A stretch of DNA of 32,440 bases from JAMLGJ01 sp047972145 (GCA_047972145.1 JBKEAI010000114.1:1-32440), one strand, 5' to 3'; shown: positions 15,681 through 24,564, counted from the first letter of the stretch. Notes: a model not told the origin generated them from the sequence alone. Program-made: numbers and translations.

Positions 15681-16898
15681 ATGTCGGGACCATTGGAGGG
15701 AATTCGTGTGATCGAGGTGGCGAGCTGGATGCTCGTGCCCTCGGGGGGAGCGGTGCTCGCGGATTGGGGTGCCGAGGTGCTCAAGGTGGAGCACCCCGTC
15801 ACCGGTGACCCCCAGCGGGGGCTGATCACCTCGGGGTTGTTGCCCGGCGGTGACCAGGCGGTGAACTTCATGATGGAGCAGCCCAACCGCGCCAAGAAGT
15901 CCGTCGGGGTCGACCTGTCCACCGACGGGGGTCGCGAGGTGCTCTTCGACCTGGTGCGCTCCGCGGACGTGTTCCTCACCAACTACCTGCCCCAGGTGCG
16001 CCAGAAGCTGGGTATCGACACCGACGACATCCGGGCGGTTAACCCCGACATCGTCATCGCCCGCGGATCCGGTGCCGGGCCCAAGGGGCCAGAGGCGACC
16101 AAGGGTGGCTACGACGGTGCCGCCTTCTGGGCTCGGGGAGGCGTCGGTGTGACCATGCCCGACCGCGAAGGCTGGCCACCGGGCCAACCCACTCCCGCGT
16201 TCGGAGACGTGATGGGTGGGCTGAGCCTTGCGGGGGCGATCGCTGCGGCCCTGCTCAAGCGGGAGCGCACCGGTGAGGCGAGCGTGGTCGACGTGTCGCT
16301 GCTCAGCACCGCCATGTGGCAGATCTCTCCGATGATCGTCGCCTCGAAGCTGTTCGGGTTCTCCAAGATCCCCCAGGGCGACCGCACGAAGTCCCCCAAT
16401 CCCGGCGTGGGCACCTACCGCACTGCGGATGACCGTTACATCGCTCTGATGCTGTTGCAGTCCGACAAGCACTGGGACGACTTCGTGGAGCGCCTCGGCG
16501 TGCCCGAATTGGCCACCGACCCTAAGTTCGCAGACTCCGCGGCGCGCTCGGAGAACGGCCCGGAGTGCATCGCCCGGCTCGACGAGGCGTTCGCCAGCCA
16601 GCCGCTGGAGTACTGGCGCGAGCGCCTCGACACCTTCGAGGGGGTGTGGAGCCCGTTCCAGACCCTCGACGAGCTCTACGAGGACGTGCAGGTACAGGCC
16701 AATGGCTACCTGCCGACGATGACCGCCGGCAACGGCCAGGACGTGCAGCTCGTGGCCAGCCCCGCCCAGTTCGACGAGGAGGCCATCAGCATCGACCGCG
16801 CCCCCGAACACGGCGAGCACACCGAGTTGGTGCTCATGGACCTCGGTTACGGCTGGGACCGCATCACCGAGCTCAAGGAAGCCGGCGACATCCTCTGA
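15681..16898 (+). CDS. Class III CoA-transferase (CaiB/BaiF family)
   Basis: A 405-residue family III acyl-CoA transferase, which moves CoA between carboxylic acids through an aspartyl-CoA anhydride. The N-terminus GIRVIEVASWMLVPSGGAVLADWGAEVLKVEHP is characteristic. Asp176 in PAFGDVMGG is the catalytic position. It has no fusion or truncation. GGGAG lies 7 nt before the ATG. It is third in the hydratase-ALDH operon, so it may activate the acid made by the ALDH. Confidence 0.93.
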   Translation: MSGPLEGIRVIEVASWMLVPSGGAVLADWGAEVLKVEHPVTGDPQRGLITSGLLPGGDQAVNFMMEQPNRAKKSVGVDLSTDGGREVLFDLVRSADVFLTNYLPQVRQKLGIDTDDIRAVNPDIVIARGSGAGPKGPEATKGGYDGAAFWARGGVGVTMPDREGWPPGQPTPAFGDVMGGLSLAGAIAAALLKRERTGEASVVDVSLLSTAMWQISPMIVASKLFGFSKIPQGDRTKSPNPGVGTYRTADDRYIALMLLQSDKHWDDFVERLGVPELATDPKFADSAARSENGPECIARLDEAFASQPLEYWRERLDTFEGVWSPFQTLDELYEDVQVQANGYLPTMTAGNGQDVQLVASPAQFDEEAISIDRAPEHGEHTELVLMDLGYGWDRITELKEAGDIL

Positions 16899-16948
16899 GG
16901 CTGTCTGGTTTCGATCGGTTGCGCCGGTGGGTGTTGCGCGCTGCGATC

Positions 16949-17028
16949 GTCGAGGGCAGTTCCTGCCGAGAGCAGTGGCCGTCGCGGGCGGTTGCTGTCG
17001 AGAGCAGTTTCTGTCGAGCCCAGCTCCT
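16949..17028. repeat. 16-bp degenerate tandem repeat, 5 units, in a convergent gap
   Basis: Five 16-bp units, beginning GTCGAGGGCAGTTCCT and ending GTCGAGCCCAGCTCCT. They fill the space between the CoA-transferase and the convergent acyl-CoA dehydrogenase and reach its stop codon at 17027. No hairpin with a T-tract is present in 16899-17026. Confidence 0.8.
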
Positions 17029-18184
17029 AGGCAGACGGTTCGCGGGGTAGTCCGAGCACGCGTTCGCCCACGATGTTCTTGTTGACCTCGGTGGTACCCC
17101 CGGCGATCGACAGCGACCGCGACGCCGCGATGTCGCGCGCCCACGGAGCCTCCAGGGCTGCCATGCCCAGTAGCGACGAGGCGGTCTCCGCCAACGCCTG
17201 GTCGGTCTTCGACCACGCGATCTTGATCACGCTGCCCTCCGCCCCGGGGGCGCGCCCGGCCATCATCGCTCCGAGGGTGCGCTTGGCGAGCATCTCCACC
17301 ACGCGTACGTCGACGTAGCGCGCAGCGAGTGCCTGGCGGCGAAGGGCCGGATCCCCGGGCAGGTCGTGCTCCGCGACACTGCGCGCCAGGGCGTCGTACT
17401 TGCGGCGCAGTCGCAGGTAGAGAACCGCCACACCGGCGCGCTCGTTGCTCAGGGTCCTCGTGGCCACCGCCCAGCCCTCGTTCACCTCGCCGAGGATCGC
17501 GCTGCGCGGCACCCGCACCCCGTCGAAGAACACCTCCGCGAAGTCGTGGTCGCCGGCCATCGTGCGGATCGGGCGCACCTCGATGCCCGGTGACGACATG
17601 TCGACGAGCAGTGCGGTAATCCCCTTGCGCTTGGGGGCGTCGGGGTCGGTGCGCACGTACAGCTGGCACCAGTGCGCCACATCGCCGTTGGAGTTCCAGG
17701 TCTTCTGGCCACTCACCACGAAGTCGTCGCCGTCCACCTCGGCACGGCAGCGCAACGAGGCGAGGTCGCTACCCGCTTCGGGTTCGGACATCCCCTGGCA
17801 CCACAGCTCGTCGCCGCGCAGCATCGGGCGCAGGAACCGCTCCTGTTGGGCTTCGGTGCCGTAGGTCATGATCGCCGGGGCGATGTTGGACACCCCGATC
17901 TTGTTGACCGGCCCGAGCGCCCGGGCCGCGGCCATCTCCTCGTGGAATGCGAGCTGGTCGGCCATCTCGGCGTCACGACCGCCGAAGCGTCGCGGCCAGG
18001 ACGGTGCCGCCCAACCGCCGTCGAACAACTCCGCGTTCCATGCGCGCAGCTCGTCGAGGGATCTCGAACGCTCCGCCTCCTGGAGGTCCCGCCGGCGCGT
18101 CGCGGGCAGGTGCTCGGCCAGCCAGGAGCGCAGTTCGTCGCGGGCTTCGCGCGGCTCGTCGCGGGCTTCGCCCGATGGGCTCAC
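17027..18184 (-). CDS. Acyl-CoA dehydrogenase (third of three)
   Basis: A 385-residue FAD flavoprotein. It has the substrate/FAD segment QGMSEPEAGSDLASL, the beta-domain VSGQKTWNSNGDVAHWC and the C-terminal FAD-contact motif SIAGGTTEVNKNIVGERVLGLP. It would introduce a 2,3 double bond into an acyl-CoA. The GTG start at 18184 overlaps the preceding stop as GTGA. The N-terminus carries a 7-residue duplication (EARDEPR-EARDELR) encoded by a 21-bp repeat. In actinobacterial steroid degradation such neighbouring dehydrogenases often form mixed tetramers, so a partnership with the two upstream genes is likely but not shown. Confidence 0.9.
   Translation of the reverse strand: MSPSGEARDEPREARDELRSWLAEHLPATRRRDLQEAERSRSLDELRAWNAELFDGGWAAPSWPRRFGGRDAEMADQLAFHEEMAAARALGPVNKIGVSNIAPAIMTYGTEAQQERFLRPMLRGDELWCQGMSEPEAGSDLASLRCRAEVDGDDFVVSGQKTWNSNGDVAHWCQLYVRTDPDAPKRKGITALLVDMSSPGIEVRPIRTMAGDHDFAEVFFDGVRVPRSAILGEVNEGWAVATRTLSNERAGVAVLYLRLRRKYDALARSVAEHDLPGDPALRRQALAARYVDVRVVEMLAKRTLGAMMAGRAPGAEGSVIKIAWSKTDQALAETASSLLGMAALEAPWARDIAASRSLSIAGGTTEVNKNIVGERVLGLPREPSA
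18135..18176. repeat. 21-bp tandem duplication in the N-terminus of an acyl-CoA dehydrogenase gene
   Basis: TCGTCGCGGGCTTCGC followed by variable bases, present at 18135-18155 and again at 18156-18176. It is in frame and adds seven residues near the protein start. Confidence 0.8.
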
Positions 18185-19470
18185 TTCCGGCGGACCTCGC
18201 GGTAGGGGATCTCGCGGTCGGCCGCCATCTCGCGGGGCATGCCCAGCAGCCGCTCGGAGATGATGTTGCGCTGGATCTCGTTCGAGCCGCCTCCGAGCGA
18301 GACACCCTGGCGCGACAACGTCCCCAGGCCGAGCTCCGCGCCGACACCGGGGGAGCCCTCCGGCCAGGCGACCACCGACCCACCCGCGATCTCCAGGCCG
18401 ATCTCACCGCGGCGCATCGTGGAGGTGGAGCCGTACAGCTTCATGATCGACCCCGCCGGTGGCGGCATCGCCCCCGATGCCATGCCCTGGGTGATCCGTC
18501 GCACGAGGTGGATCCCCACGAGCTGGCGCACATGGGCCTCGGCCACCAGCTGGCGCACACGGGGATCACCCGTGGTGCCCGCCTCGTGGGCGGCGTCGAC
18601 CATCGTGGTGTCGATGCTCGCGCTGTTGTTGCCATAGCTCGAACCGCTCGTGTACGGCGAGCCTCCCCCCACCGCCATGCGCTCGTGCATCAACAGGCGC
18701 GTCGCGACGGTCCAGCCGTCGTCGATCTCACCGATGATGTCGGTCGCGGGGATCACCACGTCGTCGAAGAACTCCTGGCAGAACTCCATCGAGCCGTCGA
18801 CCTGGCGGATCTGCTCCACCTTGACCCCGGGCTGGTGGATCTTCATCAGGAACATCGTGAGGCCGCGGTGCTTGGGGACATCCCAGTTGGTGCGCGCCAG
18901 GCACATCGCATAGTCCGACGTGTAGGCGCCCGAGCTCCAGATCTTCGAGCCGCTCAACATGAACACGTCACCGTCGCGGTCGGCCCTGGTGAGCACACCC
19001 GCGAGGTCCGACCCGCCGCTCGGCTCGGAGAGGAACTGCACCCACAGCTCCTCGCCGCGCAGGATCGCGGGCAGGTGGCGCTGCTTTTGTTCGTGGGTGC
19101 CGAAGTCCACCAGGGTGGCCGCCAGGATGCCCAGGGTCGGCACGTTCATGAAGAAAGGCATGTCGTAGGGGGCGGACTCCTCGGTGAACACGCGCTGGTG
19201 TTCGGGGGTCAACCCGCGCCCGCCGTATTCGACGGGGAAGCAGATCCCTGCGAACCCGCCATCCCAGAGCTTGGCCTGGAGCACCGCCTCAGCTGCCCGG
19301 CGTTCGTGACCGCGGTCGTTCGCGTCGTCGCCCAACGGCGGCATGTTCTGCGCCAACCAGGCCCGTGCACGCAACCGGAAGTCCTCCACCGGTTCCATCT
19401 CAGCGGACGTGGCCCCGGCGGGTGTCGTGTCTTTGGAAGCGGTTGCTGAGGACACTTCTGCGTCGCTCAC
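18181..19470 (-). CDS. Acyl-CoA dehydrogenase (second of three)
   Basis: A 429-residue acyl-CoA dehydrogenase. Visible are VQFLSEPSGGSDLAG, MLSGSKIWSSGAYTSDYAMC and the C-terminal SLGGGSNEIQRNIISERLLGMP. The first 30 residues (Ser/Thr/Ala-rich) are not conserved in the family. An internal Met (MEPVEDFRLRARAW) is an alternative start, but GTG 19470 overlaps the previous stop as GTGA, which fits the pattern of the operon. A Gly/Ser loop (VGGGSPYTSGSSYGNNS) sits in the middle helical region. It probably assembles with one of the neighbouring dehydrogenases. Confidence 0.9.
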   Translation of the reverse strand: MSDAEVSSATASKDTTPAGATSAEMEPVEDFRLRARAWLAQNMPPLGDDANDRGHERRAAEAVLQAKLWDGGFAGICFPVEYGGRGLTPEHQRVFTEESAPYDMPFFMNVPTLGILAATLVDFGTHEQKQRHLPAILRGEELWVQFLSEPSGGSDLAGVLTRADRDGDVFMLSGSKIWSSGAYTSDYAMCLARTNWDVPKHRGLTMFLMKIHQPGVKVEQIRQVDGSMEFCQEFFDDVVIPATDIIGEIDDGWTVATRLLMHERMAVGGGSPYTSGSSYGNNSASIDTTMVDAAHEAGTTGDPRVRQLVAEAHVRQLVGIHLVRRITQGMASGAMPPPAGSIMKLYGSTSTMRRGEIGLEIAGGSVVAWPEGSPGVGAELGLGTLSRQGVSLGGGSNEIQRNIISERLLGMPREMAADREIPYREVRRK

Positions 19471-20594
19471 GAGGCCACCCCCAACAGCGTCGTGGCCATC
19501 TGTTCCGCGTGGTGCTCGGGTGTTCCATACGACGCCCTGTTGACCGTCACCCGACGCAGGTAGAGGTGAAGGTCGTGCTCCCAGGTGACCCCGATACCTC
19601 CATGCAGCTGGATGCAGTCCTGCACGAGTTCGGTCGCCTGGGGGCCGATCCACACCTTCGCGGCGTTCACGAGCTCGCCTGCATCGGGGCTCCGATCGTG
19701 CACCGCGCGCGCCGCCGCGGAGGCGATCGCGTGTGCGGCCTCCAGCCAGGTCTTGTCGTCGGCCACGCGGTGCTTGAGCGCCTGGTAGGACGACAGTGGC
19801 CGTCCGAACGAGTAGCGGTCCCCCAGGTATTCGACGGTCATCTCGAACACCCTGTCCATCGCGCCGACGCTCTCGGCGCACTGGAGCACGCACGCCACCT
19901 GTCCCTGGCGTTCGATCGCACCGGCTGCGCCGCCGATGTCGCCCAGCACCGAGTCGGTGCCGACCTGGGCGCCCTCGAAGGTCACCGTCGCGAAACGCCG
20001 CACCAGGTCGAGTCCGCCGAGTGCGGTGGTGCTCACACCTGGGGTATCGGTGCTGACGAGCAGTTGCGTGGGGCCGCGCTGTCGCGTTCCGTCGTCCCCT
20101 TCGACGCTGACCGTGACGAGCAGGTTGGATGCCTGGGCACCGGCCTCGACCGGTCCCACGGTGCCCGAGAGCACCAGACGGTCGCCGTCAAGGCCGGCTG
20201 TCACCGGCTCGGGTCCACACCAGGCCGCGATCGACGATCCGTCGATCAACCCGGGAAGCACCGCGGCGCGCTGTGCGTCGGAGCCGTGACGACCCACCGC
20301 CTCGGCGACCACGTTCACCGGCACGAGCGGACCGGGCGCGACCACGCGGCCCATCTCCTCGGCGACTAGCACCAGGTAGGGCAGCCCGTAGTCCGAGGAT
20401 CCCTCGGGTTCATCGGGGTCGGGGACCATCAGCGAGGTCCATCCGAGATCGGCGCCGCGGGCCCAGACCGACGTATCGAAGCCGGCGGCGTCGGACTCGA
20501 GCTCCCGGGTGGCGGGTAAGGGGCACTCCGCTGCAAGGAAGCGGCGGATGGTGGAGACGAACTCCTCCTGTTCCTCGCTCAGCTCAAGCTCCAT
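19467..20594 (-). CDS. Acyl-CoA dehydrogenase (first of three), divergent type
   Basis: A 375-residue acyl-CoA dehydrogenase family protein of the shorter, less conserved type that pairs with a second subunit in actinobacterial steroid pathways. It has DRYSFGRPLSSYQALKHRVAD in the FAD-binding helix and QLHGGIGVTWEHDLHLYLRR near the C-terminus. The middle domain lacks the usual MTEP motif (AAWCGPEPVTAG instead). The ATG at 20594 has GGAGGG 3 nt upstream. It begins a three-gene operon in which each junction is a 4-nt GTGA overlap. Its promoter is in the divergent region with operator site 4. Confidence 0.88.
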   Translation of the reverse strand: MELELSEEQEEFVSTIRRFLAAECPLPATRELESDAAGFDTSVWARGADLGWTSLMVPDPDEPEGSSDYGLPYLVLVAEEMGRVVAPGPLVPVNVVAEAVGRHGSDAQRAAVLPGLIDGSSIAAWCGPEPVTAGLDGDRLVLSGTVGPVEAGAQASNLLVTVSVEGDDGTRQRGPTQLLVSTDTPGVSTTALGGLDLVRRFATVTFEGAQVGTDSVLGDIGGAAGAIERQGQVACVLQCAESVGAMDRVFEMTVEYLGDRYSFGRPLSSYQALKHRVADDKTWLEAAHAIASAAARAVHDRSPDAGELVNAAKVWIGPQATELVQDCIQLHGGIGVTWEHDLHLYLRRVTVNRASYGTPEHHAEQMATTLLGVAS

Positions 20595-20682
20595 GTGCCC
20601 TCCGGTCCATCTGGTCTCCAGGTCGCTGCGGCCCCCGGGTCGGTGTGACCTAGGTGCGCTTTCGTCTTCCGGCGAAGGAGTG

Positions 20683-20706
20683 TATGCTCATCTAACAGTG
20701 ATGTCA
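20683..20706 (+). promoter_or_regulatory. Operator candidate, site 4 (TAAC-N6-GTCA), with -10-like TATGCT
   Basis: TATGCT (20683-20688) is followed 4 nt later by TAACAGTGATGTCA (20693-20706), so the site would cover the transcription start of the amidohydrolase operon. It also lies about 100 nt from the divergent dehydrogenase operon. Confidence 0.6.
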
Positions 20707-20773
20707 CCTTTGGTGGCATCGGGTGGACCACCCACCGGAACAGCGCCACGGAAGCGTGGCACCGCCGTACCCC

Positions 20774-20827
20774 GGCAATACGCAGTAACCAGGCAACACG
20801 CAGTAACCAGGCAACACAGAAAATCCA
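20774..20827. repeat. 18-bp tandem repeat in the 5-prime untranslated region
   Basis: GGCAATACGCAGTAACCA, GGCAACACGCAGTAACCA and a diverged GGCAACACAGAAAATCCA follow each other at 20774-20827, between operator site 4 and the amidohydrolase ATG at 20852. They lengthen the leader to about 150 nt. Confidence 0.87.
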
Positions 20828-20851
20828 GACCAACTCCAGGGGGAGAACCCA

Positions 20852-22045
20852 ATGCCGTCTCGCCAGCTCGACTTCCCGGTCTTCGACGCCGACAACCACA
20901 TGTACGAGACCGAACACGCGCTCACCCGGTACCTGCCGGCGGAGTACGAAGGGATCGTCAAGTACGTGGAGGTCAACGGTCGTACCAAGATCGCGGTCAA
21001 CGGCCGCATCAGCGACTACATCCCCAACCCCACCTTCTCCAAGGTCGCCGCGCCGGGCATCCAGGAGGAGTACTTCCGGGATGGCAACAAGGAGGGCAAG
21101 TCCCGCCGCGAGATCCTCGGCAAGGCGATCGACGCCACGCCCGCCATGCGTGCGCCCGAGCCACGGCTCAAGCTGATGAACGAGCAGGGGATCGACCGGG
21201 CGATCATGTGGCCGACCCTCGCGAGCCTCGTCGAGGAGCGCCTGCGCGACGACCCCGACGCGATCCATGCGATCGTGCATTCGCTCAACCAGTGGATGCA
21301 CGAGGAGTGGACCTTCAACTACGAGGACCGCATCTTCGCCACCCCGGTGATCACCCTGCCGGTACTCGAAAAAGCCCTGGCCGAACTCGACTGGCTGCTC
21401 GAGCGCGGTGCGCGGATCATCTTGATCCGCCCAGCCCCGGTGCCGGGGTGGAAGGGTCCGCGCAGCTTCGCGCTGCCCGAGTTCGACCCGTTCTGGAAGC
21501 GTGTCGAAGAGGCGGGGTTGATCGTGGGCATGCACGCCTCCGACAGCGGATACACCCGCTACACCAACGAATGGGAGGGCATCCGCGACGGAGAGTTCTT
21601 CCCGTTCCGCACCCCGTCCGCGTTCCAGATGATCGTCGGTGGGATGCACCGAGAGATCACCGACACCGTCGCGTCTGCGATCGGCCACGGCCTGCTCAGC
21701 CGCTTCCCGAAGCTCAAGCTGATGCCGGTGGAGAACGGCTCGGGCTGGGTGCGCCCCCTGATCCGTGACATGGAGTTCGCATACGAGACCAACCCGCACC
21801 TCTTCGACGAGGACCCGGTGATGGTGCTCAAGCGCAACGTGGTCGTGCACCCGTTCCACGAGGAGAACACCCAGGGTCTCATCGACGTGATCGGTGTGGA
21901 CAACGTGGTGTTCGGTTCCGACTATCCCCACCCGGAGGGCCTGGCAGATCCGATCTCGTTCATCGACGAGCTCGACGGTCTGCCCGAGGATCAGATCGCC
22001 AAGGTGATGGGCGGCAACCTCGGCCGGCTCATGGACGCCGCCTAG
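20852..22045 (+). CDS. Amidohydrolase-2 family metal-dependent hydrolase (first)
   Basis: A 397-residue TIM-barrel protein of the amidohydrolase-2 (ACMSD-like) group. Candidate metal or catalytic residues are DADNH (12-16) after the first strand, His228 in VGMHASD and the Asp of FGSDYPHPEG near residue 358. The reaction could be hydrolysis or decarboxylation; this group is frequent in actinobacterial catabolic clusters without a proven role. GGGGGAG-like purines precede the ATG. It is followed 22 nt later by an ACAD10/11-like gene in the same operon. Confidence 0.85.
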   Translation: MPSRQLDFPVFDADNHMYETEHALTRYLPAEYEGIVKYVEVNGRTKIAVNGRISDYIPNPTFSKVAAPGIQEEYFRDGNKEGKSRREILGKAIDATPAMRAPEPRLKLMNEQGIDRAIMWPTLASLVEERLRDDPDAIHAIVHSLNQWMHEEWTFNYEDRIFATPVITLPVLEKALAELDWLLERGARIILIRPAPVPGWKGPRSFALPEFDPFWKRVEEAGLIVGMHASDSGYTRYTNEWEGIRDGEFFPFRTPSAFQMIVGGMHREITDTVASAIGHGLLSRFPKLKLMPVENGSGWVRPLIRDMEFAYETNPHLFDEDPVMVLKRNVVVHPFHEENTQGLIDVIGVDNVVFGSDYPHPEGLADPISFIDELDGLPEDQIAKVMGGNLGRLMDAA

Positions 22046-22067
22046 GCCTCGCAGCGGACCAACGCCT

Positions 22068-23459
22068 GTGTGGGACTTCTCCACCGAACCGGAGTTCCAA
22101 GCTCAACTCGACTGGATGGACGGATTCGTCCGCGACGAGATCGAACCGCTCGACGCACTGTTCGGCAACCTGACCTTCCACTCGGTCGACGAACCCCTGC
22201 GCACGATGGTCGCCGGGTTGAAGGACCGCGTGCGCGAACGCGGACTTTGGGCGTGCCACCTCGGCCCCGACCTCGGCGGCCAGGGCTACGGCCAACTCAA
22301 GTTGGCGTTGATGAACGAGATCCTCGGCCGCTCCTCATGGGCTCCGATCGTGTTCGGCTGCGCGGCACCCGACACCGGCAACGCGGAGATCATCGCCCAC
22401 TACGGCACCCCCGAACAGAAGCAGCGATGGCTGACGCCGCTGCTCGAGGGCGAGGTGTTCTCGTGCTATTCGATGACCGAACCCCAGGGTGGATCCGATC
22501 CCACGATGTTCACCACCCGCGCGGTGCGCGACGGTGACGAGTGGGTGATCTCAGGTGAGAAGTTCTTCTCCTCCAACCTGCGCACCGCGTCGTTCCTGAT
22601 CGTCATGGCGGTCACCGACCCCGACGTGTCGGCCTACCAGGGCATGTCGATGTTCCTGGTGCCCAGCGACGCCCCGGGCATCGAGGTGCTGGCCAACATC
22701 GGGCTCGGCGCCGAGTCCTGGGGTGAGGGAATGCATGCACACGTTCGCTACGACGCGGTGCGCGTACCCGCGGAGAACCTGCTCGGGGGTGAGGGCCAGG
22801 CGTTCGCGGTGGCCCAGACCCGCCTCGGTGGTGGCCGGATCCACCACGCGATGCGAGCGGTCGCGATGGCTCGTCGCAGCTTCGAGGCGATGTGTGAACG
22901 GGCGCTGTCGCGCGAGACCAAGGGTGAGGTGCTCGCCCGCAAGCAGATGGTCCAGGAGATGGTCGCCGACAGCTGGATCCAGCTCCAGTCGTTCCGCTTG
23001 ATGGTGCTGCACACCGCGTGGTTGATCGACCAGAGCTCCACGGCGCAGGCACGCCGGCAGATCGCGGCCTGCAAGGTGCTCGCAGCGGAGGTTCTCTCGG
23101 ACATCTCGCGGCGTGCCCAGCACCTCCACGGTGCGCTCGGGGTGTCCAACCTCATGCGCTTCCCCACCGAGGTGGGCACGATGATGGGCATCATGGACGG
23201 CCCCACCGAGGTCCACAAGGTGAGCGTCGCCCGTTCGGTGCTCAAGGACCACTCACCCTCGGGTGACCTGTGGCCCACCGAGTTCGGGCCCCGGCGCGCG
23301 GTACGGGCCCGCCGGCGCTTCGACGAGCTCGTGGACGCGATGGATCCCACCGATGAACAGCGGGCGGGCTTCGATGCCCTGATCGCGGAGTCGAACGCGG
23401 ACGACGTGACCGTGGCGCAGATGGAGGCCTACCTGGATGCCACCACCGGCAACCTCTGA
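22068..23459 (+). CDS. Acyl-CoA dehydrogenase, ACAD10/11-like
   Basis: A 463-residue dehydrogenase family protein that matches the ACAD10/ACAD11 pattern: APDTGN (100-105), SMTEPQGGSD (135-143), GGGRIHHAMR (254-263) and MDGPTEVH (376-383). In ACAD11 and in Pseudomonas LvaC, this subgroup acts on 4-phospho-acyl-CoA made by a partner kinase, converting 4-hydroxyacyl-CoA toward 3-hydroxyacyl-CoA. Here the kinase-like gene is the next one (23534-24547, convergent). The last 60 residues form an extra acidic helical tail. The start is GTG 22068, 22 nt after the amidohydrolase stop. Confidence 0.85.
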   Translation: MWDFSTEPEFQAQLDWMDGFVRDEIEPLDALFGNLTFHSVDEPLRTMVAGLKDRVRERGLWACHLGPDLGGQGYGQLKLALMNEILGRSSWAPIVFGCAAPDTGNAEIIAHYGTPEQKQRWLTPLLEGEVFSCYSMTEPQGGSDPTMFTTRAVRDGDEWVISGEKFFSSNLRTASFLIVMAVTDPDVSAYQGMSMFLVPSDAPGIEVLANIGLGAESWGEGMHAHVRYDAVRVPAENLLGGEGQAFAVAQTRLGGGRIHHAMRAVAMARRSFEAMCERALSRETKGEVLARKQMVQEMVADSWIQLQSFRLMVLHTAWLIDQSSTAQARRQIAACKVLAAEVLSDISRRAQHLHGALGVSNLMRFPTEVGTMMGIMDGPTEVHKVSVARSVLKDHSPSGDLWPTEFGPRRAVRARRRFDELVDAMDPTDEQRAGFDALIAESNADDVTVAQMEAYLDATTGNL

Positions 23460-23462
23460 ATC

Positions 23463-23475
23463 CGCCCGCTGGGCG
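23463..23475. terminator. Small hairpin in the convergent gap
   Basis: CGCCC-GCT-GGGCG follows the dehydrogenase stop directly. The stem is only 5 bp and has no T-tract, so termination is only a possibility. The rest of the 74-nt gap shows nothing else. Confidence 0.25.
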
Positions 23476-23533
23476 ATGTGCGTCCGTACGGCACCACCGG
23501 TGACCCGTCAGTGGCCGCGGTACCAGGTGCTGC

Positions 23534-24547
23534 TCAGGTGACCCGCTGGTGTGCGTCGGCGACGAGTGCGGGCAGCATCACCGTCATCTTGTCGAGGGTG
23601 TCGGTGTCGCCCTTCTTCGCGAGGTGCTTGGCGATCAGGGCCATCGCAGCGGCCTCCTTGTAGCGGGTGAGCGCATGGAACCAGTCGAGGTCGGCCACGG
23701 GGGTACCGGTGGCGGATTCATATGCCGCGAGCAGTTCCGCATCGCTGGGCATGCCCGAGTCGATGTCGGGGGTCACCACGGGGTGGTGTGCCTCGTCGGT
23801 GAAGAACAGCATCCAACTCAGGTCGATCCGCGGGTCCGAGAGCGTCCAGATCTCCCAGTCGATGATCGCACTCACCCCGTCGCCGTCGCACAGCATGTTG
23901 CCGAGGCGGTAGTCACCGTGCACGACCACCGGCGCGACGGCTGTGGGGGCCGTCGCCCGCAGCGCGTCGGCACACTCGAGGTAGCCGGTACGGACCTCCT
24001 CGGGCACGGTGGCGAAGGTGGCGGTCCAGCGGTCGACCTCGTCGATGGGCGAGACCACCGGTTCGGAGCCGAGTCCGATCCCGGCCGGGTCGATGCGGTG
24101 CAGTGCCGCGAGCATCTCGATCGCGGCGAACGCCCTTGCGCGGGTGCGGGCCTCCGGTAGGCGCTGGCGCGAGTTGGCCTCCAGGAGCGGTTCCTCGCAC
24201 ACTCCGGGCACCAGCGTGGTGGCGAACAGCGGTGGCACCTCCGGTGGGTGGCCGGCGTCTGCGAACAGCATTGGAGGCACCCGTACCCCCGGGCATCCAT
24301 CGAGTGCAGCTATCACCCGTGCCTGGCGCAACATGTCGCGGTTGCGCACCGGTTCCAGCCCCGGGGGTGCCACCTTGAGCACCGCGGTAGCCACCTCCGG
24401 GGGGCCATCGACCAAATCCACCCGGAACACGAGCCCGACGGTGCCCCCGCTCATCGGCGCGAGGTTCGCCACCCCGCAGCCCGGTGCCCACCGCTGTGCG
24501 GCGATTGTGGCCCGTGCGGACAACTCGTCGAGGTCCAGCTCCCTCAT
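23534..24547 (-). CDS. APH-family phosphotransferase (kinase-like)
   Basis: A 337-residue protein of the aminoglycoside phosphotransferase fold. The catalytic loop is HGDYRLGN (210-217, Asp212), and the metal-binding segment is IDWE (229-232, Asp230). The glycine loop region PMSGGTVGLVFRVD (31-44) precedes the ATP lysine in AVLKVAP. In this context it is more likely an acyl-CoA kinase than an antibiotic resistance gene: the kinase half of ACAD10/11 and LvaA have the same fold and phosphorylate 4-hydroxyacyl-CoA. ATG 24547 has GGAG 5 nt upstream; a GTG 6 nt earlier lacks that spacing. It is divergent from the ligase gene, with operator site 5 between them. Confidence 0.85.
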   Translation of the reverse strand: MRELDLDELSARATIAAQRWAPGCGVANLAPMSGGTVGLVFRVDLVDGPPEVATAVLKVAPPGLEPVRNRDMLRQARVIAALDGCPGVRVPPMLFADAGHPPEVPPLFATTLVPGVCEEPLLEANSRQRLPEARTRARAFAAIEMLAALHRIDPAGIGLGSEPVVSPIDEVDRWTATFATVPEEVRTGYLECADALRATAPTAVAPVVVHGDYRLGNMLCDGDGVSAIIDWEIWTLSDPRIDLSWMLFFTDEAHHPVVTPDIDSGMPSDAELLAAYESATGTPVADLDWFHALTRYKEAAAMALIAKHLAKKGDTDTLDKMTVMLPALVADAHQRVT

Positions 24548-24564
24548 CGGCACTCCGTATGCGG

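Noticed and set aside
16899..17026. Rho-independent terminator between convergent genes
   Set aside because: The repeated units are direct repeats; no stable stem followed by a T-tract was found.
15201..17669. Very long minus-strand open frame (822 codons) across ALDH, CoA-transferase and dehydrogenase genes
   Set aside because: It is antisense to well-supported enzymes, has low-complexity composition and no family motifs. Such frames are common in GC-rich DNA.
23534..24547. Aminoglycoside resistance gene
   Set aside because: The fold fits, but the neighbour is an ACAD10/11-like dehydrogenase and the promoter carries the island operator, so an acyl-CoA kinase is more likely.
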